Source of the DNA: a virus | Length of the DNA: 64,000 bases | Direction: 5' to 3' (one strand) | IMG/VR virus record: IMGVR_UViG_3300021475_000010 | Location: 1-64,000 of that record | Shown here: piece after piece, positions 44,417-53,971 of the stretch | How the letters are laid out: the number at the start of each line of letters is the position of its first letter | Numbering within the stretch: position 1 is the first letter of the stretch | Program-made: the position numbers and the translations under genes | The notes under the pieces: model-generated | What the model was told of the DNA's origin: nothing | The model's input: the letters and a program-made list of their open reading frames with translations, nothing else | The model's database searches: none

Positions 44417-44445
44417 GTACTAACTTAACGAGCTTAATCCTGCAA
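44417..44445 (+). repeat. Dispersed GTACTAACTTAACGAAC-type motif, late operon copy
   Basis: GTACTAACTTAACGAGC then TTAATCCTGCAA. 26 of 29 positions equal the copy at 8088-8116. It sits in a gap between two late genes. Confidence 0.7.
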
Positions 44446-44458
44446 GCCCGTTAACTCT

Positions 44459-44641
44459 TCACGCTCGCGGAGTGACTACCGGGAACGTCCAGGCCGTCGC
44501 GGCGATAGCGCACGAGCAGAGCCCGGCCGGTTCTAGCCAGTCGGGGAGCCCGCTGAGAGTGAACGCGAGCTTGAGGACGGCGAGGAAGAGCAGGATGGCG
44601 CCCGCAAGGAAGAACAGCCATGCCGCTCGTCTTGTGTTCAC
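44459..44641 (-). CDS. Small two-pass membrane protein, holin candidate
   Basis: 60 residues from GTG 44641, which overlaps the endolysin stop (GTGA); GTG 44674 would add 11 residues. Two hydrophobic segments (AAWLFFLAGAILLFLAVLKL and LCSCAIAATAWTFPVV). Placement directly after the amidase gene suggests a lysis function. Confidence 0.6.
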   Translation of the reverse strand: MNTRRAAWLFFLAGAILLFLAVLKLAFTLSGLPDWLEPAGLCSCAIAATAWTFPVVTPRA

Positions 44642-45450
44642 TTGGCGTCTAGGTCGTAGGTAGACCAGCCCCACTTACCGCCGACGGGCTGGGTGTACTT
44701 GCAGAGCTTGCCTCCCTGGTTGGTGTAGGTGATGACCTTCGTCCCGTTGGCCTGATTGATATCGAGGCCCACACCGCTCTTGGCATTCGAGCCGGGGTCC
44801 ACGACTCCGCCGTTCATGCAGACCTTGCCGTCCGGCCTGATGTAGGCGTAGTATTCCTTGCCCTCGTAGAAGGCGATTGCCGATGACACTAGGAGTCCTC
44901 CTGTCGGTGCTGGTGTTGAGCCGCCCCCGGAGCTGCCGCCCTTGGCGCGCTTGATGACCTCGTCGAGCGGGAAGCCTGACCCCGCGTCGTGGTGGCCGGA
45001 GCCCATGGAACCGAAATTGACATGCTGGCAGATGCCCTTGACGGTTCCTGACTGGGCTTGCGAGTTCGATAGGACCGTGTACGGGATCTTGTACTTCTCG
45101 CACAAGTACCGTAGCCAGTCGGCCGAGTTGTTGAGCAGAATGTTCTTGCTCATCCAGGTCGAGCGCGACCACGATGCGTAGGCGCACATCTCCAGGGAGA
45201 GGCAGTAGTTGTTTGCGTTGCCCTGAGTCCACGCCTTGTGGTTCTCATAGACGTAAGCTCCGAGCAGCCCGGCCGACGAGTTGTCCGCGCCGTGATGGCT
45301 GGAACACCCCGCGCTCGGGTTAGCGAACCACGAGCCCAGAGACTCGATAGTCATCGCGCCCTCGGTCGTGTGGAACGCGATGACGTTGTACGGTCCGCGC
45401 GAAGACGAGTAGTGCGGCGACGGCATCCACTTCTCTTTGATCGATGCCAT
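44638..45450 (-). CDS. Endolysin: N-acetylmuramoyl-L-alanine amidase
   Basis: 270 residues. Amidase_2-type catalytic domain, about 1-165: NVIAFHTTEG with zinc-ligand H27, CSSHHGADN, LSLEMCAYASW, then CQHVNFGSMGSGHHDAGSGFP with the later His and Asp ligands. After a Gly/Ser/Pro linker, a C-terminal part (about 185-270; GKEYYAYIRPDG, GLDINQANGTKV) is likely wall-binding. It cuts the bond between muramic acid and the stem peptide. Flanked by small membrane proteins that could be holins. Confidence 0.92.
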   Translation of the reverse strand: MASIKEKWMPSPHYSSSRGPYNVIAFHTTEGAMTIESLGSWFANPSAGCSSHHGADNSSAGLLGAYVYENHKAWTQGNANNYCLSLEMCAYASWSRSTWMSKNILLNNSADWLRYLCEKYKIPYTVLSNSQAQSGTVKGICQHVNFGSMGSGHHDAGSGFPLDEVIKRAKGGSSGGGSTPAPTGGLLVSSAIAFYEGKEYYAYIRPDGKVCMNGGVVDPGSNAKSGVGLDINQANGTKVITYTNQGGKLCKYTQPVGGKWGWSTYDLDAK

Positions 45451-45815
45451 TACTCGGGAACCTCCTCAGGCCCATCGTCGGGCGGATCGTCGTGATGTTC
45501 CTCACGCCACTGGCGCAGGAAGTCACGGTACTGGCGCAACCGCTCGCGGGTCTCGCCAGTCTGCGGCTTGTCGGACTCGCCCCACGGCTCGCTGGCTTCG
45601 TCCGAGCCCGACTGGTCCTCGTCTGGGTCCACGTCCTCCAGGACAGCCTCGCCGCTCTCCAGCTTGGCCTCGTCGACGATATCACCCCACCGCACACGGA
45701 TTGCGTCTATGCGCTCGTGTCGCCGGTCGCGCCTGTCACGCCGTCCTTGCCTCCTTTCCACCCGCTGTTCATGCCTGGATTCGACACCCTCGGCTATCTC
45801 CTTGAAACTAACCAT
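45450..45815 (-). CDS. Hypothetical charged protein
   Basis: 121 residues, very rich in Arg, Asp and Glu; likely largely disordered with helical ends (RERLRQYRDFLRQWREEHHD). ATAGGAGG lies before the ATG. Located between endolysin and holin-like genes. Unknown. Confidence 0.7.
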   Translation of the reverse strand: MVSFKEIAEGVESRHEQRVERRQGRRDRRDRRHERIDAIRVRWGDIVDEAKLESGEAVLEDVDPDEDQSGSDEASEPWGESDKPQTGETRERLRQYRDFLRQWREEHHDDPPDDGPEEVPE

Positions 45816-45836
45816 CGTGCACCTCCTATCCCTATT

Positions 45837-46094
45837 CTACTCCTTGGGCGGTTCTGGCGGTCTCCCGCCCCTATTCGTGCCTATGTACGCGCCTAGCAGG
45901 CCGGTTAGTCCTCCCGTCGCGGCTATGAGTACCTGCGTAGCGTTCTCTGATAGCTTGACCTGCGGAAAGCTGCTGTTAATGATCTGAACTGTAGTGGCAA
46001 TAAGGATCATGAGAATTGACAGGCTAAGGCCGAGTGCGAGGACTAGCGCGACCAGATCAACCGGCCGCCACTGCACAGGATTCTTTCTAGACAT
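45837..46094 (-). CDS. Membrane protein, holin candidate
   Basis: 85 residues, starting MSRKNPVQWR. AAGGAGGCGTG lies before this ATG, which overlaps the upstream stop. Two membrane segments (LVALVLALGLSLSILMILIA; ATGGLTGLLGAYIG) and a polar tail with Arg and Pro. Pattern and position fit a class II holin. Confidence 0.7.
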   Translation of the reverse strand: MSRKNPVQWRPVDLVALVLALGLSLSILMILIATTVQIINSSFPQVKLSENATQVLIAATGGLTGLLGAYIGTNRGGRPPEPPKE

Positions 46095-46324
46095 CACGCC
46101 TCCTTCTCTTGCTCGGCTAGCTTCTTGGCCGCCCGCTCGATGCGCCAATGCTCAATCATTCCACCGGCTATCGACAGGAGAGCAGTCCATATCGTAGACA
46201 GCGTATCCTTGATATCTGGGGGCAAGTTCATGAGCGGCCGGTAGTGTATGATAAGGAATACTGACGTCGTGCCGACGATAGCGCCTAGGGCTGATCCTAT
46301 TACAGTCCTTGGTATTCCCCACAT
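46094..46324 (-). CDS. Membrane protein, holin candidate
   Basis: 76 residues from ATG 46324 (GAGG five bases upstream). Two hydrophobic segments (TVIGSALGAIVGTTSVFLII; TIWTALLSIAGGMIEHW), and a charged C-terminus (ERAAKKLAEQEKEA), a common holin layout. Coupled to the next membrane protein; the two may act as holin and partner. Confidence 0.7.
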   Translation of the reverse strand: MWGIPRTVIGSALGAIVGTTSVFLIIHYRPLMNLPPDIKDTLSTIWTALLSIAGGMIEHWRIERAAKKLAEQEKEA

Positions 46325-46331
46325 AGTCACC

Positions 46332-47171
46332 TCACGACTGTATGAATCCGAACTGGTCGTCCAGCGGGAACCGGCCGCCTATGCCGATCTGTGTTGTTGC
46401 GAGCGGGTTCGGCAGGTAGTTAAAGCTCATGGTTCCATTCGCATTGATGGAAACGATCGGAGAGGCCGCTCCATCTGCTACATCAGTGACGAGATACCTC
46501 TGGGCAAGCTGTGGCCGGTAGTTTGTTGGGAAGGTAAAGAACACAACGTTGTTCATGTTCCCGGACGTGTTGTTGGTCTGGACCTTGCCGGCCACCTCTA
46601 CCGCTGTTAGGTCCTGGCTGAATCGGTACTGAGGCGGTGTCATGCCGGCAACAGTGCCGGCCCAGTTAGCTGCCGAGAGCGGCCGCATGTCGTGCCACGG
46701 GTCATTCGTCATCCGGCGCTGGTCGACCAGAGTCGTGATGGCCCCGGCCGAGGTCGAAGTCCACGAACAGACAGGGACATCCCATATGCCGGTCGAAGTC
46801 TGAACTATAGGAGGCATGACCGGAGAGCCAGAAGGCGTACCCGTAATGACAGTTGGTACCACGACGGTCGCGCTCGTAGTTGCGCCCCGCGTCAGGCGTA
46901 GGACTAGCCGGTCAATCCTGTTCTGCGCGGACGCGGCCGGAATGGGAGTGCTCACTGGGGCGTCACAGCGCCATAGCTGACCCTTAATCGCGACCACACC
47001 GTCAGCGATCACAGCATTGCGCCCGCCGGTATCGAGCGACGGAACCATGGCGCTACCGACCGATGCGTCAATGGCAGTGACTGCGCCGATCGCAGTGTGT
47101 AGGTATTCCCACTCGCCGGTCGTCGTCATCTGGGTGAAAGCGCTAGGGCGCGCGTCATATGTAACCATCAT
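46332..47171 (-). CDS. Minor tail protein
   Basis: 279 residues. The N-terminal region (EYLHTAIGAVTAID, then GRNAVIADGVVAIKGQLWRC and RIDRLVLRLTR) is a pattern of phage baseplate/tail-tip proteins that precede fibres. The rest is beta-rich. GAGGA just before tandem ATGs at 47171 and 47168. Likely part of the tail tip for host contact. Confidence 0.78.
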   Translation of the reverse strand: MMVTYDARPSAFTQMTTTGEWEYLHTAIGAVTAIDASVGSAMVPSLDTGGRNAVIADGVVAIKGQLWRCDAPVSTPIPAASAQNRIDRLVLRLTRGATTSATVVVPTVITGTPSGSPVMPPIVQTSTGIWDVPVCSWTSTSAGAITTLVDQRRMTNDPWHDMRPLSAANWAGTVAGMTPPQYRFSQDLTAVEVAGKVQTNNTSGNMNNVVFFTFPTNYRPQLAQRYLVTDVADGAASPIVSINANGTMSFNYLPNPLATTQIGIGGRFPLDDQFGFIQS

Positions 47172-47174
47172 TCC

Positions 47175-48467
47175 TCACTTCGTAGCTAGTGCTTGCTCCA
47201 GCGCCCGTATCCGCGAGGTCAGCTGGCCTATGATAGTCTGATCAGTATTTGTAACATTAGCGTTTTGCCCGATAGTAGGAACAACTGTTATCTCCGGGCT
47301 CTGTGTCGGGTCCGCAGTCAGCAGGACACTGGTCACAACGTCCGAATACACCACACCCGGCCTAACCTCAACCGAAACTAGGTCACCTAGGTAGTAGTCC
47401 CGGCCGAACGTCAGGAACGGGATATCAGTAGCGGTTACGCCCATCGTAGGACCGGCCTGGCCTGATAGCAAGGCATCGTTAGCCGTTGTTTGCAGGTTCG
47501 CAACTACCGTCTCGGACGAGCTATCATTGAATACCTCGACCGCATTCCATATTGTACGGCCAGCCGCTACCGCCTGGATGAAACTCGTGCCCGCGCCCTG
47601 GACGAGAGAGTCGGTACACGTCGGGTCAACGATATTGAAGTTGATCGCCGTTATATTGCCTAGCTGCTCACTGAACCAAGCCTTGCCAGTCAGGTTGCGC
47701 GGAATGAAGACATCGAACGTCAGGTTGTGTGTCGACGGGTTCCTGACTATCTGAACTCCCATCGCGTTACCATTGCCGGTCGAATTGATCAGCGCGCGGA
47801 TCACGTCCATCAGGTTGAGGTCGACTCCGCTGCCGAACTTGACCGTGTACGTTACATTCGTTCCGCGACCGAGACTAGCGGCAATGTTTAGCGAGCTATT
47901 CCTGCGAGAGGCAACAGCGCCAGAGCCTATGTTATTGACGACATAGTGCTTGATGGCCGACTCTAGTGGCGTGTTGGTGACCGGATCGGACGCTGCGGCC
48001 GTCTGCGCATTCCATGCCGCGCCTGGGCTCGGGTAGCATATGCGATTAGCAATCAGGCCTAGCCAGTCCGCGCCGGTCAGGATTATGAACGGCCCAGCGC
48101 CGGTAGCTCCGACCCCTGCCGCGCCAGGTACAGAGTCCTGATAGCCTGGGTTCTCGCACTTACCGCCGAACGTGAATAGCCCTCGCCAGTTGACATTGAC
48201 GAAAAAGTCCCCGGCCATCATAATGTTCCAGAGCGCATTCGTGTACGGTACAGTAATGGTCCATGAGCCAACAGCGTTGTAATAGAGCTGAGCCTGAATG
48301 TTCAGGAACTGGACCGGCCCCTGGCTAACCAGGTTCTTGTCGAGTATCTCTACCCATATTTGATCGGTCGATCCGGCAGACGGGAAGATATACACGGCAG
48401 AAGGCTTGAGCGTGCCAAACGCCTGTGAGCGATGGACTGTGTAGGCATTAACCGGTAGTACAGCCAT
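47175..48467 (-). CDS. Minor tail protein, ReqiPepy6 Gp37-like
   Basis: 430 residues. The layout is typical of the siphovirus Gp37-like tail family: an early beta domain (IWVEILDKN, YYNAVGSWTITVPYTN), GLFTFGGKCE, ILTGADWLGLIANRICYP, and a later beta part (FLTFGRDYYLGDLVSVEV). Ends in a short coiled coil (LTSRIRALEQALA). Tail-tip protein. Confidence 0.82.
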   Translation of the reverse strand: MAVLPVNAYTVHRSQAFGTLKPSAVYIFPSAGSTDQIWVEILDKNLVSQGPVQFLNIQAQLYYNAVGSWTITVPYTNALWNIMMAGDFFVNVNWRGLFTFGGKCENPGYQDSVPGAAGVGATGAGPFIILTGADWLGLIANRICYPSPGAAWNAQTAAASDPVTNTPLESAIKHYVVNNIGSGAVASRRNSSLNIAASLGRGTNVTYTVKFGSGVDLNLMDVIRALINSTGNGNAMGVQIVRNPSTHNLTFDVFIPRNLTGKAWFSEQLGNITAINFNIVDPTCTDSLVQGAGTSFIQAVAAGRTIWNAVEVFNDSSSETVVANLQTTANDALLSGQAGPTMGVTATDIPFLTFGRDYYLGDLVSVEVRPGVVYSDVVTSVLLTADPTQSPEITVVPTIGQNANVTNTDQTIIGQLTSRIRALEQALATK

Positions 48468-49375
48468 TATGCCCTATTCCACCTGTTCACCCATTGGACG
48501 CCGACCGACGTGTTAGCCGACGAACCCGCCATCGCGATGTTTACCTGATTCGGTCCGGCCATCAATGACCAGAGGTTACTCAGCGTGCCTCCTAGTACGA
48601 GCTGATCCCAGACGTTAGTCGAGGTCGTCGTGTTCACAGCCATCTGCTGTCCCGGCTTCGTGACAACCTGTACTACTTGCCCGGACGGGATAGCGGCGTT
48701 CAGCGACCATTGCCGTCCAGTACTCAAGTTCTGGAGCGTCGGCGTACCCGGCCCAGTGATAGTCCACACCGGCCAGGCCTGAGCGCCGCCTGTGTTCACA
48801 ATGGTCGATGACCCAATGATAGAGGCTCCGGCGAGCGGTACGGGCAAGAGAGGCAGGATGCCAGTCGAGGTGTTGATCTTGAATATGAGCGACTGAGCGA
48901 TCAAGTCCTGCCAGTACGGGTCAGGCGTCTGCATCGTGAACGAGAACACGCTGTAATCATTGATCGCTACATCAGGACTGTTCGGACCACCTGTCGTATA
49001 CACGGCAATCTGCCTGCTCGTACCGTCGGGCCGCTGAACCTGTATGTAGCCAGGCTTCGGGGCCTCGTTGCGACGATGGAAGAATGCGCGCGATACCCGG
49101 TCAAGCAAGCCGTAGTAGTCGTTCTCATCCTGACTTGCGGGCATACCGACTAGCATGCCAATGTTTATCGTTCCCGGCTGAGGCAGATAGAAGCTAGCAT
49201 ATGCCGTGCCGTCGAGCAACGGTATTGTCTGGAGCGCTATGCTCAAGCCCTCGATACCTGTGATGCCAGTGCAGACGTAACCGTCCGCCATCGTCAGATC
49301 ACTGAGGTTCCAGTCATTGCCGTCAGGATCAATGTAGTCGATCTGGAGCGGCGACGGTGGTGCTGGCATCACCAT
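48467..49375 (-). CDS. Distal tail / minor tail protein
   Basis: 302 residues. Directly downstream of the tape measure gene, where Dit-like proteins lie. DGNDWNLSD, YGLLDRVSRAFFHRRNEAP, GYIQVQRPDGTSRQIAVYTT and FSFTMQTPDPYWQD recall the Sipho_tail-type proteins. Forms the ring joining tail tube and tip. Confidence 0.82.
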   Translation of the reverse strand: MVMPAPPSPLQIDYIDPDGNDWNLSDLTMADGYVCTGITGIEGLSIALQTIPLLDGTAYASFYLPQPGTINIGMLVGMPASQDENDYYGLLDRVSRAFFHRRNEAPKPGYIQVQRPDGTSRQIAVYTTGGPNSPDVAINDYSVFSFTMQTPDPYWQDLIAQSLIFKINTSTGILPLLPVPLAGASIIGSSTIVNTGGAQAWPVWTITGPGTPTLQNLSTGRQWSLNAAIPSGQVVQVVTKPGQQMAVNTTTSTNVWDQLVLGGTLSNLWSLMAGPNQVNIAMAGSSANTSVGVQWVNRWNRA

Positions 49376-52300
49376 TATGACCTCCTGCCTGCGCGGTTAA
49401 GCGCACCCTGTTGCAACGACATGGCCTTGAACGCCGTGACCACATGCGCCTCGATCGCAGCGCCGGTCAGCCCGTCGAAGTGAGCGTGATACGAATCGCC
49501 ATCGCCTCCGCGAGCACCAGCTTGTCCCTCTGGCAGGACGTACTCGCGACCCTGCTCAGCGAACGTGTAGAACGCTCCGGTATACATGCCAACGCCGCTG
49601 ACCGGCTCGTTGATCCAGCCACCACCCGCGTACCCGTACGGACGCCTATTGGCAGGAACGTGCATCCACCTGATAGCTTCCTCGCCGAGCACCTTACCCA
49701 GATGCTTGAATTGCGCATTCAAGGCGCTCTGCTGTGACTTCAACCCTGCGATGAAGTTAGCGCCAGTGTTGTACGCGCCTCCCGAGACTACCGACGCTAT
49801 CCCGCGCGAGGTGCCCAGGGTAGCCGACGCTAGCGCGGCCTCAGTACTCTTGACCTGCTTCAGGACGGAAGGCCCGGCTGCCTGTATAGCATTTACGTAG
49901 GCGAGCGCCGCATCCGGCCCAAGCGCGACGAGCTGATTGATCATTTCGGGCGCGAGCTTCATCGCGTGCATCTTGTTCAGGGCACTGATCATCTTGCGAG
50001 CGTAGACAGTACCGCTAGCCGGGTCCATCGCCGCAACCGTCTTGAGCAGGGCCTGCGACCCTCCTGCGCGGGATAGGTCCCTGACTGCATAGCCGAAGTT
50101 GCGCATGCTGGTTAGCTGCGAGGTAAGCCCAGACAGGATAGACCGTCCGCCAGCCGCGCCTACGCCCTGAATGCCGATCGCGCCGATACCGCCGGTCGAC
50201 TGGAGATGCGCTAGCTCTTGCTGCTGGAAGGCCGTGGCATTGGCGATGTTAGTAGACAGCGTCTTCATGTGAGCCTGGAGACCCTGCATCTCCTTGATCT
50301 GGTTAATCACTAGCAGCGACCGGGACTTAGCTACACTCGGACTGAAGTAGAGCCTGAGGTCAGCCAGGAACTTAGCCTGATCACTCGCGAACACCGATGC
50401 CGTAGTCGTCGGAGTGATCTTGGCTAGCGTTGCCGCGAGGCTCGTACCTACGCTCACCATCTTGTTATAGGCCGCAATTGCCGCAGCCGACGCCCTACGG
50501 CTTGCGGTAGCCGCCGCTATCAACGCCCTGTTGTGAGCAGCCAGCGCCTCGGCCGCAGACACCGTACCGCTCGCGAAGCCCATCAGGCCACCGGTCGGCA
50601 CTACAGTCTCGCCGCCCATAAAGTTGACTAGCTCTGGCCCGCGCTCTCCGACCCAGGCCCAGCCCGGTGACGCCCCTCCGGTTCCGGTTGCGTACCCATG
50701 ACCGGAGCCCATGCCCATGCCTCCGCGCATCAGGGAAGGCCCGTAGGTATGGACAGCATAGTTGATAGCGGCCGCAATGTTAGCGAGCGGGTCATATATG
50801 TTACTGCTCGTACCAGGCACGTGATATGCAGCGAACGTCGAGCCGATAGTCTGGAGCAATCCGCGTGACGGGTCGCCGTGCTGTGCGTTGATGTCAGTCA
50901 GGTTGATGGCGTTCGGGTTACCGCCAGACTCTGTCTGCATCTGGTAGAGGACTTGCGGCAACAGCGAGGACGGAAGGTGGAGCATACCTAGGGCCTGCAG
51001 TACCGTAGGCGCCCAGCGCTGAACACCCGCACCGGCCGGTCCGCCATGGAACAGGTTGGAGAAGAAATGACCGATCTTCCCGCCCAGACCACCAAGGAGC
51101 TTGAGCGCGCTCGCGGGCAGCTTCTCCAGGGCGATCAGGCCCTTGCCCACTATAGCGCCCAGCGCGTTCGGTATCGAGCCAAATATCTTGAGAACAACCT
51201 TGCCCACGTTTGGAGCGCTGGTCATGAGACCCTTGAGCAGGCCCTCGATGAGGCTCAGTCCGAGCCCAGCCATAAGAGTCGATGGCGACGAAATCCCAAA
51301 GTGGTGCTTCACCCAGTTGACGATCGGGTCTACGACAATCGACTTGACGAAGCTGCCGATACCTCCCATGGCAGACTTCATGCCGTTCTTCAGGCCCTCA
51401 ATGATGAGGTTGCCGGCATTGCTAAGCCAGTTAACTGCGTCGTGGAACCAGTTGATGACATCTTGCTTGATACGGTGGAAAATGTCCAGCAGGTCGTGAT
51501 ATCCGCGTTCCGCGCGCCCGATCGTATTGTTCCAGACAGTATCCCAGATGGATGCTACGTCGTGCCTGAATATGTCATATGCGTTCGCGATATTGTGTAG
51601 GCCGTCGGAGATGAGCTGCTGAAGGTGCCTTTGAGCATTGACTGTACGGCCAACCGTATCCGACCACATCAAATTCCATTGTGCTGCGACCAGATGACGG
51701 CCTGAGTCGAACCAGTGGGCAATATTGTGAAGCCAATCGTTGATCAGTATCTGGAGGTGACGCTGAGCGCTTACCGTACGGGTGACGGTATCTGACCACA
51801 TCAAGTTCCATTGCTGGATAACGACGTGGTTGATAGCTGCAAACGTCTTCTCGATAATGGTCGCAAAGTCTGACAGGTAGGCAATAGTGTTCAGAAGCAG
51901 AATGCCGAGCTGGAAGACAAAGTTCAGGAAGTCAGCGAATGCCTTGGGGTTCTTCGACACGGACGCAGCTATCCTCTCGATAGCGTCCGCGAACGAATTG
52001 ATGATGCCAGGGATGTCAGGCGTGAACGCCTTCATCACATCTGTGAACGCCTTGGTTACGGCTGTGATAGATGACGTTACCTGCGGGTCCTTGAACGACT
52101 TGATAATGGTGTCAGAGAAGACTTCAAACGGACCGGATATGGTTGAAACCGCACCCTTGAATATCGGCGTCAAGAACTTCATCGTCTTGTCGACAGTGTC
52201 AAGGATGTTCTTCATGACCGGCGCCATAGGCGCACCGATCTCAGACAGGCTCTGCTTAGCGTCCTGGGCAAGGTTCTTGAATGACTGGCGCACAGACTCT

Positions 52301-53457
52301 TGTCCGGCCGTAATCTGGTCGGCCTGCGCCTTCTGGTAAGCCTGGCTAGCCTTAGACTGAGCAGCCCGCGCGGATGCTAGCGAAGCCTCAGCCGACGCTA
52401 GCTGAGCCGTCGAAGCCTTGCCTGTAGTTCGCAGCTTGTTTATACGGTCCTGCGCGCTCGCGACCGAAGCCTCAGCGCTGAGGATAGAAGCGGCTGACGT
52501 GCCTCCGCGCGCCGTCGTCAGTCTCTCCTGCGCAGCGGCTAGCCGGTCACCAGCGGCTGTGGCTGCAAGCGCGCTGGGTCCGCTTCCCGCCCCTAGACCG
52601 GCGAGCCTAGCCTGAGCCGCGCGGACCCTCGCGTTAGCGGCCTGAGCCGCTGCCCGAGCCTGAGCAACCTGTGCCTGGGTCGTCCCGCCGACGCCGAACG
52701 CGCCCGCGATGCCAAGTCCAGCAATAGCGCCGCCGCCTAGCGCGGGAATGACCCCGGCTAGCATCTGGCCTAGGAACGGGAGGACCGCGGCAGCTACAGC
52801 ACCAGCGCCTATCAGGACTGGGGTAGGCACAGCCGAGATGGAACCTGACGTGCCGCCTGGCAGCGCCTTGATCAGGGCATTGATTCCTCCGATGAAGCCT
52901 GCGCCACCAGCGGCCTCAGCAGCACCTCCGGTTCCGCCGCCACCGCCGCCACCTCGGCCACCACCGCCGAGATTGACATTGACGCCGCCACCAAGGGAGT
53001 CCCTGATCTCGGCCTTGGCTCTGGCCAGAGAAGCCTTGTTCAGGTCGACATCTACCTTGGCCTTGATACCCTTGAGCGCGTCGTCAAGCCCCTGACGGAA
53101 TGCCCTGCCGTAGGTATCGCCTAGGTCCTTACCGGCCAGCCGCGCGACCGGCTTTGCCTTCCTGGTAGCGTCGACTATGATCTTGCCGATGTCGAAAGTA
53201 TCCGCTACGCCCTTGGTTAGCTCCTTCCCCATCTCCCGGCCCATAACCCTGGCAGCGGCCGTGGCCTTGGGCGTAGCGTCCTTCACTATCTTGGGGAAGT
53301 CGAGACCGGCGATTATGCCCTTGGTCATCTCCTTCCCCATGTCCTGACCGATGCGGTTGGCGGCAGGTATTAGCTCTGCCCGCATACGGTCATTGAAGCC
53401 ACGAAGATCAGGGACGACACCAACTGAGACGCTGCCTACGAAGATGTCGTCAGCCAC
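49375..53457 (-). CDS. Tape measure protein with transglycosylase domain
   Basis: 1360 residues. Long Ala-rich helical regions (about 260-400), Gly-rich stretches (about 165-190), hydrophobic segments, and a central coil. An SLT-like domain at about 815-910 contains LYQMQTESGGNPNA with the probable catalytic Glu and GDPSRGLLQTIGSTF. It sets tail length and may open the cell wall at DNA entry. Two near-identical segments around 51600-51800 (WNLMWSDTV, then QRHLQ) are internal duplications. Overlaps the tail chaperone frame by eight bases. Confidence 0.95.
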   Translation of the reverse strand: MADDIFVGSVSVGVVPDLRGFNDRMRAELIPAANRIGQDMGKEMTKGIIAGLDFPKIVKDATPKATAAARVMGREMGKELTKGVADTFDIGKIIVDATRKAKPVARLAGKDLGDTYGRAFRQGLDDALKGIKAKVDVDLNKASLARAKAEIRDSLGGGVNVNLGGGGRGGGGGGGTGGAAEAAGGAGFIGGINALIKALPGGTSGSISAVPTPVLIGAGAVAAAVLPFLGQMLAGVIPALGGGAIAGLGIAGAFGVGGTTQAQVAQARAAAQAANARVRAAQARLAGLGAGSGPSALAATAAGDRLAAAQERLTTARGGTSAASILSAEASVASAQDRINKLRTTGKASTAQLASAEASLASARAAQSKASQAYQKAQADQITAGQESVRQSFKNLAQDAKQSLSEIGAPMAPVMKNILDTVDKTMKFLTPIFKGAVSTISGPFEVFSDTIIKSFKDPQVTSSITAVTKAFTDVMKAFTPDIPGIINSFADAIERIAASVSKNPKAFADFLNFVFQLGILLLNTIAYLSDFATIIEKTFAAINHVVIQQWNLMWSDTVTRTVSAQRHLQILINDWLHNIAHWFDSGRHLVAAQWNLMWSDTVGRTVNAQRHLQQLISDGLHNIANAYDIFRHDVASIWDTVWNNTIGRAERGYHDLLDIFHRIKQDVINWFHDAVNWLSNAGNLIIEGLKNGMKSAMGGIGSFVKSIVVDPIVNWVKHHFGISSPSTLMAGLGLSLIEGLLKGLMTSAPNVGKVVLKIFGSIPNALGAIVGKGLIALEKLPASALKLLGGLGGKIGHFFSNLFHGGPAGAGVQRWAPTVLQALGMLHLPSSLLPQVLYQMQTESGGNPNAINLTDINAQHGDPSRGLLQTIGSTFAAYHVPGTSSNIYDPLANIAAAINYAVHTYGPSLMRGGMGMGSGHGYATGTGGASPGWAWVGERGPELVNFMGGETVVPTGGLMGFASGTVSAAEALAAHNRALIAAATASRRASAAAIAAYNKMVSVGTSLAATLAKITPTTTASVFASDQAKFLADLRLYFSPSVAKSRSLLVINQIKEMQGLQAHMKTLSTNIANATAFQQQELAHLQSTGGIGAIGIQGVGAAGGRSILSGLTSQLTSMRNFGYAVRDLSRAGGSQALLKTVAAMDPASGTVYARKMISALNKMHAMKLAPEMINQLVALGPDAALAYVNAIQAAGPSVLKQVKSTEAALASATLGTSRGIASVVSGGAYNTGANFIAGLKSQQSALNAQFKHLGKVLGEEAIRWMHVPANRRPYGYAGGGWINEPVSGVGMYTGAFYTFAEQGREYVLPEGQAGARGGDGDSYHAHFDGLTGAAIEAHVVTAFKAMSLQQGALNRAGRRS

Positions 53458-53971
53458 GGCCTCTCACCCCATCCAAAAACGCTTGGGCCTCGTCTGGCTC
53501 CATTCCGCGCAGACGCGGGTCGATCTTCATAGCATCCTCAAGCGTCATGAGCTTACCGCGACGGCCGGTCACGCCAGGACGGCGAATGGGCTCTGGCTTA
53601 GTTACAGTCTGCTCAGAGTGGACCTGCACGTAGGCCCAATTGCCCATTCGTATCTCATCCAGGATGGACGCAAGCATTGAATCAGTGGCACTCCACCTAC
53701 CCCGTGCGGGGTCGGACTGAGCGCTACCTCTGGCCAGCTCGCTTTCTGACGCGTCGTTCCGTATCGCGGTATTCAAGGCGCTCTCCGGCGGAAGGTGTCG
53801 AAGCAGGACCACCAGGCGACGCCACGTAAGCTTGGTATCAGGCAGGAACAAGTCCCTGAAATCCAGGCCGTAGTATCGCTGTAGGTCTACCTCTATTTCC
53901 TCCGCATACGTGCTCGTGAGCCAGAGCGCCTCTGAGATTTTCCCACCGTCAGTCGGGCTTTCTCCCCGCAC
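53450..53971 (-). CDS. Tail assembly chaperone, second frame (made by -1 frameshift)
   Basis: This frame has no separate ribosome site and continues the upstream chaperone after a -1 slip. From the slip (53938) it adds 162 residues, beginning ISEALWLTST and ending LDGVRGRG, giving a fusion of about 277 residues. The content (DLQRYYGLDFRDLF, MEPDEAQAFLDG) fits the gpGT-type long form. Confidence 0.88.
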   Translation of the reverse strand: MRGESPTDGGKISEALWLTSTYAEEIEVDLQRYYGLDFRDLFLPDTKLTWRRLVVLLRHLPPESALNTAIRNDASESELARGSAQSDPARGRWSATDSMLASILDEIRMGNWAYVQVHSEQTVTKPEPIRRPGVTGRRGKLMTLEDAMKIDPRLRGMEPDEAQAFLDGVRGRG

